From assembly GCF_901709675.1 (NCBI RefSeq), contig NC_051088.1:14737693-14801692 (forward strand): 64,000 nt of DNA, in the 5' to 3' direction. The notes beneath the pieces were generated by a model, which saw nothing but the letters and a program-made list of their open reading frames with translations, was not told the origin of the DNA and did no database searches. Made by a program: the position numbers and the translations under genes. This document shows positions 63,251-64,000 of this stretch, piece by piece; the first letter of the stretch is position 1; each line of letters opens with the position of its first letter. This DNA comes from Syngnathus acus (lineage: Eukaryota; Chordata; Actinopteri; Syngnathiformes; Syngnathidae).

Positions 63251-63423
63251 CTGATGGTGTTGGGGTACACTCGCCTGACTTGCGTGCGGGCAGAGTGGGA
63301 TGGCGGTTTGGTTTGCGTCTCTATATGTGCCCTGTGTCGTCCGCCTGATGTCAGCTGGGATAAGCTTCAGCGCCCCCCCGCAACCCCAAAACAGCATGAG
63401 CAGTGTTGAAAATGGATGAATGG
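63251..63423 (+). mobile_element. tRNA-derived SINE, internally deleted
   Basis: The head 'ctgatggtgttggggtacac' and 'tcgcctgacttgcgtgcggg' is followed directly by the tail text 'gtcagctgggataagcttca', with much of the middle missing. It ends in 'aatggatgaatgga'. Typical of fish tRNA-derived SINEs. Confidence 0.7.
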
Positions 63424-64000
63424 AAGAATTTCAAACATATCCATTACTACAATAGCAAGGAAAAAGGCATATACGATTGAGCTCTAATTCCAGCGGAGCC
63501 GTATTGCTCGTCTTTTTGCATTGCTTTGTTATCCTGTACTGTTTGGCTTAAGCTTTTGCCAGAAAAGAATCCCTTGGCATATATTGGGGAAGTAGTGTGT
63601 CATGAAAATTGCAAATGCTTTTGAAATTTATAGTAAGGGTAAAACCTCTGAGATGGCGCAGAGGACGCTATAGCTAGTCATGAATGGGTAGTACTTCTCC
63701 TTTACTTTAGATGAGGCTACAAATGGGATGGGATGATGGACATTTAGCTACTTATATTCAGAAGGGCTTCTGACAGTTCATTTGAAGCACATGAGTGCTT
63801 TTACGGGTCTCGTCCAAGGTCACACACCTTGTACTTTCAACACAGTTATTAGTGTTGCTCTTAATATATCTCACATGTAGAACATCTTCGATAGAGATTA
63901 ATGAATATATTTAAAACTGATGTATTACTTTTTGTGGCATTGTTGATCATCAAGGTTGCCCATTTGTGTTCTCGGTTATATCAGTGCTGGACAAGCTCTG

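Larger units (their letters stand above)
45228..64000 (+). other. nlgn4x: nlgn4x-like gene, 5' part (continues past the window)
   Basis: Neuroligin-4 is a single-pass postsynaptic adhesion protein that binds presynaptic neurexins through a catalytically inactive cholinesterase-like domain. Only the first two coding exons are in the window (51389-51833 and 59792-59944), giving about 199 residues: signal peptide and the N-terminal part of the esterase-like domain. They join in phase 1 and match human NLGN4 through [19 protein letters not shown] and VPTEDDIHD. The human exon that matches the second one is, as I recall, also 153 bp. Assignment to neuroligin 4 rather than 1-3 rests on the N-terminal sequence and on the neighbouring pudp. 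Teleosts often have two nlgn4 copies; which one this is cannot be told. Confidence 0.9.
59945..64000. other. nlgn4 intron after coding exon 2, incomplete
   Basis: The next neuroligin exon is not in the window. It holds a repeat copy and a SINE (listed). ORFs at 61200-61604 and 62854-63090 have no recognisable domain. Confidence 0.55.

Overview
This is a 64 kb piece of AT-rich vertebrate nuclear DNA, almost certainly from a ray-finned (percomorph-type) fish. The evidence is GT-AG introns of about 1 to 9 kb, tRNA-derived fish SINEs, several families of short terminal-inverted-repeat (TIR) elements typical of teleosts, and Tc1-like relics. There is no prokaryotic gene organisation and no CRISPR array. 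Repeats are named from remembered similarity to common teleost repeats, so their family names are tentative.

Two protein-coding genes are supported, both on the + strand. (1) pudp (pseudouridine-5'-phosphatase, HAD superfamily) is complete in four coding exons (3588-3657, 4747-4965, 6566-6795, 15579-15755). The exons join in phase to a 231-residue protein with all four HAD motifs intact. (2) The 5' part of a neuroligin-4 gene (nlgn4x-like) follows. It has an inferred promoter and non-coding first exon at about 45.1-45.35 kb, a first coding exon at 51389-51833 and a second at 59792-59944. The rest of the gene lies beyond the right edge. pudp followed by nlgn4 in the same orientation matches the human PUDP-NLGN4X arrangement on Xp22.3, which supports both assignments.

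Layout: 1-3587, upstream sequence with no recognisable gene; 3588-15755, pudp, with repeats in its introns; 15955-16835, a long degenerate TIR element directly downstream of the pudp stop, probably in its 3' UTR; 16.8-44.8 kb, intergenic DNA with many short transposon copies and no supported gene; 44.8-45.9 kb, (TA)n and a pure 144-bp (GA)n run beside the neuroligin promoter and a CpG-rich stretch; 45.2-64 kb, neuroligin-4 5' UTR, two coding exons and introns.

The two genes are not known to act together: pudp is a cytosolic enzyme of nucleotide salvage and neuroligin-4 is a postsynaptic adhesion protein. I found no undescribed multi-gene system. The most interesting signals are regulatory or structural: the GA/TA microsatellite beside the nlgn4 promoter, a splice-spanning uORF plus a (CTTCT)8 tract in its 5' UTR, a recent 178-bp tandem duplication in its intron with a possible diverged third relative, a perfect 48-nt palindrome, unusually long C/G homopolymers, and families of palindromic TIR elements, some of them nearly identical and so probably young.
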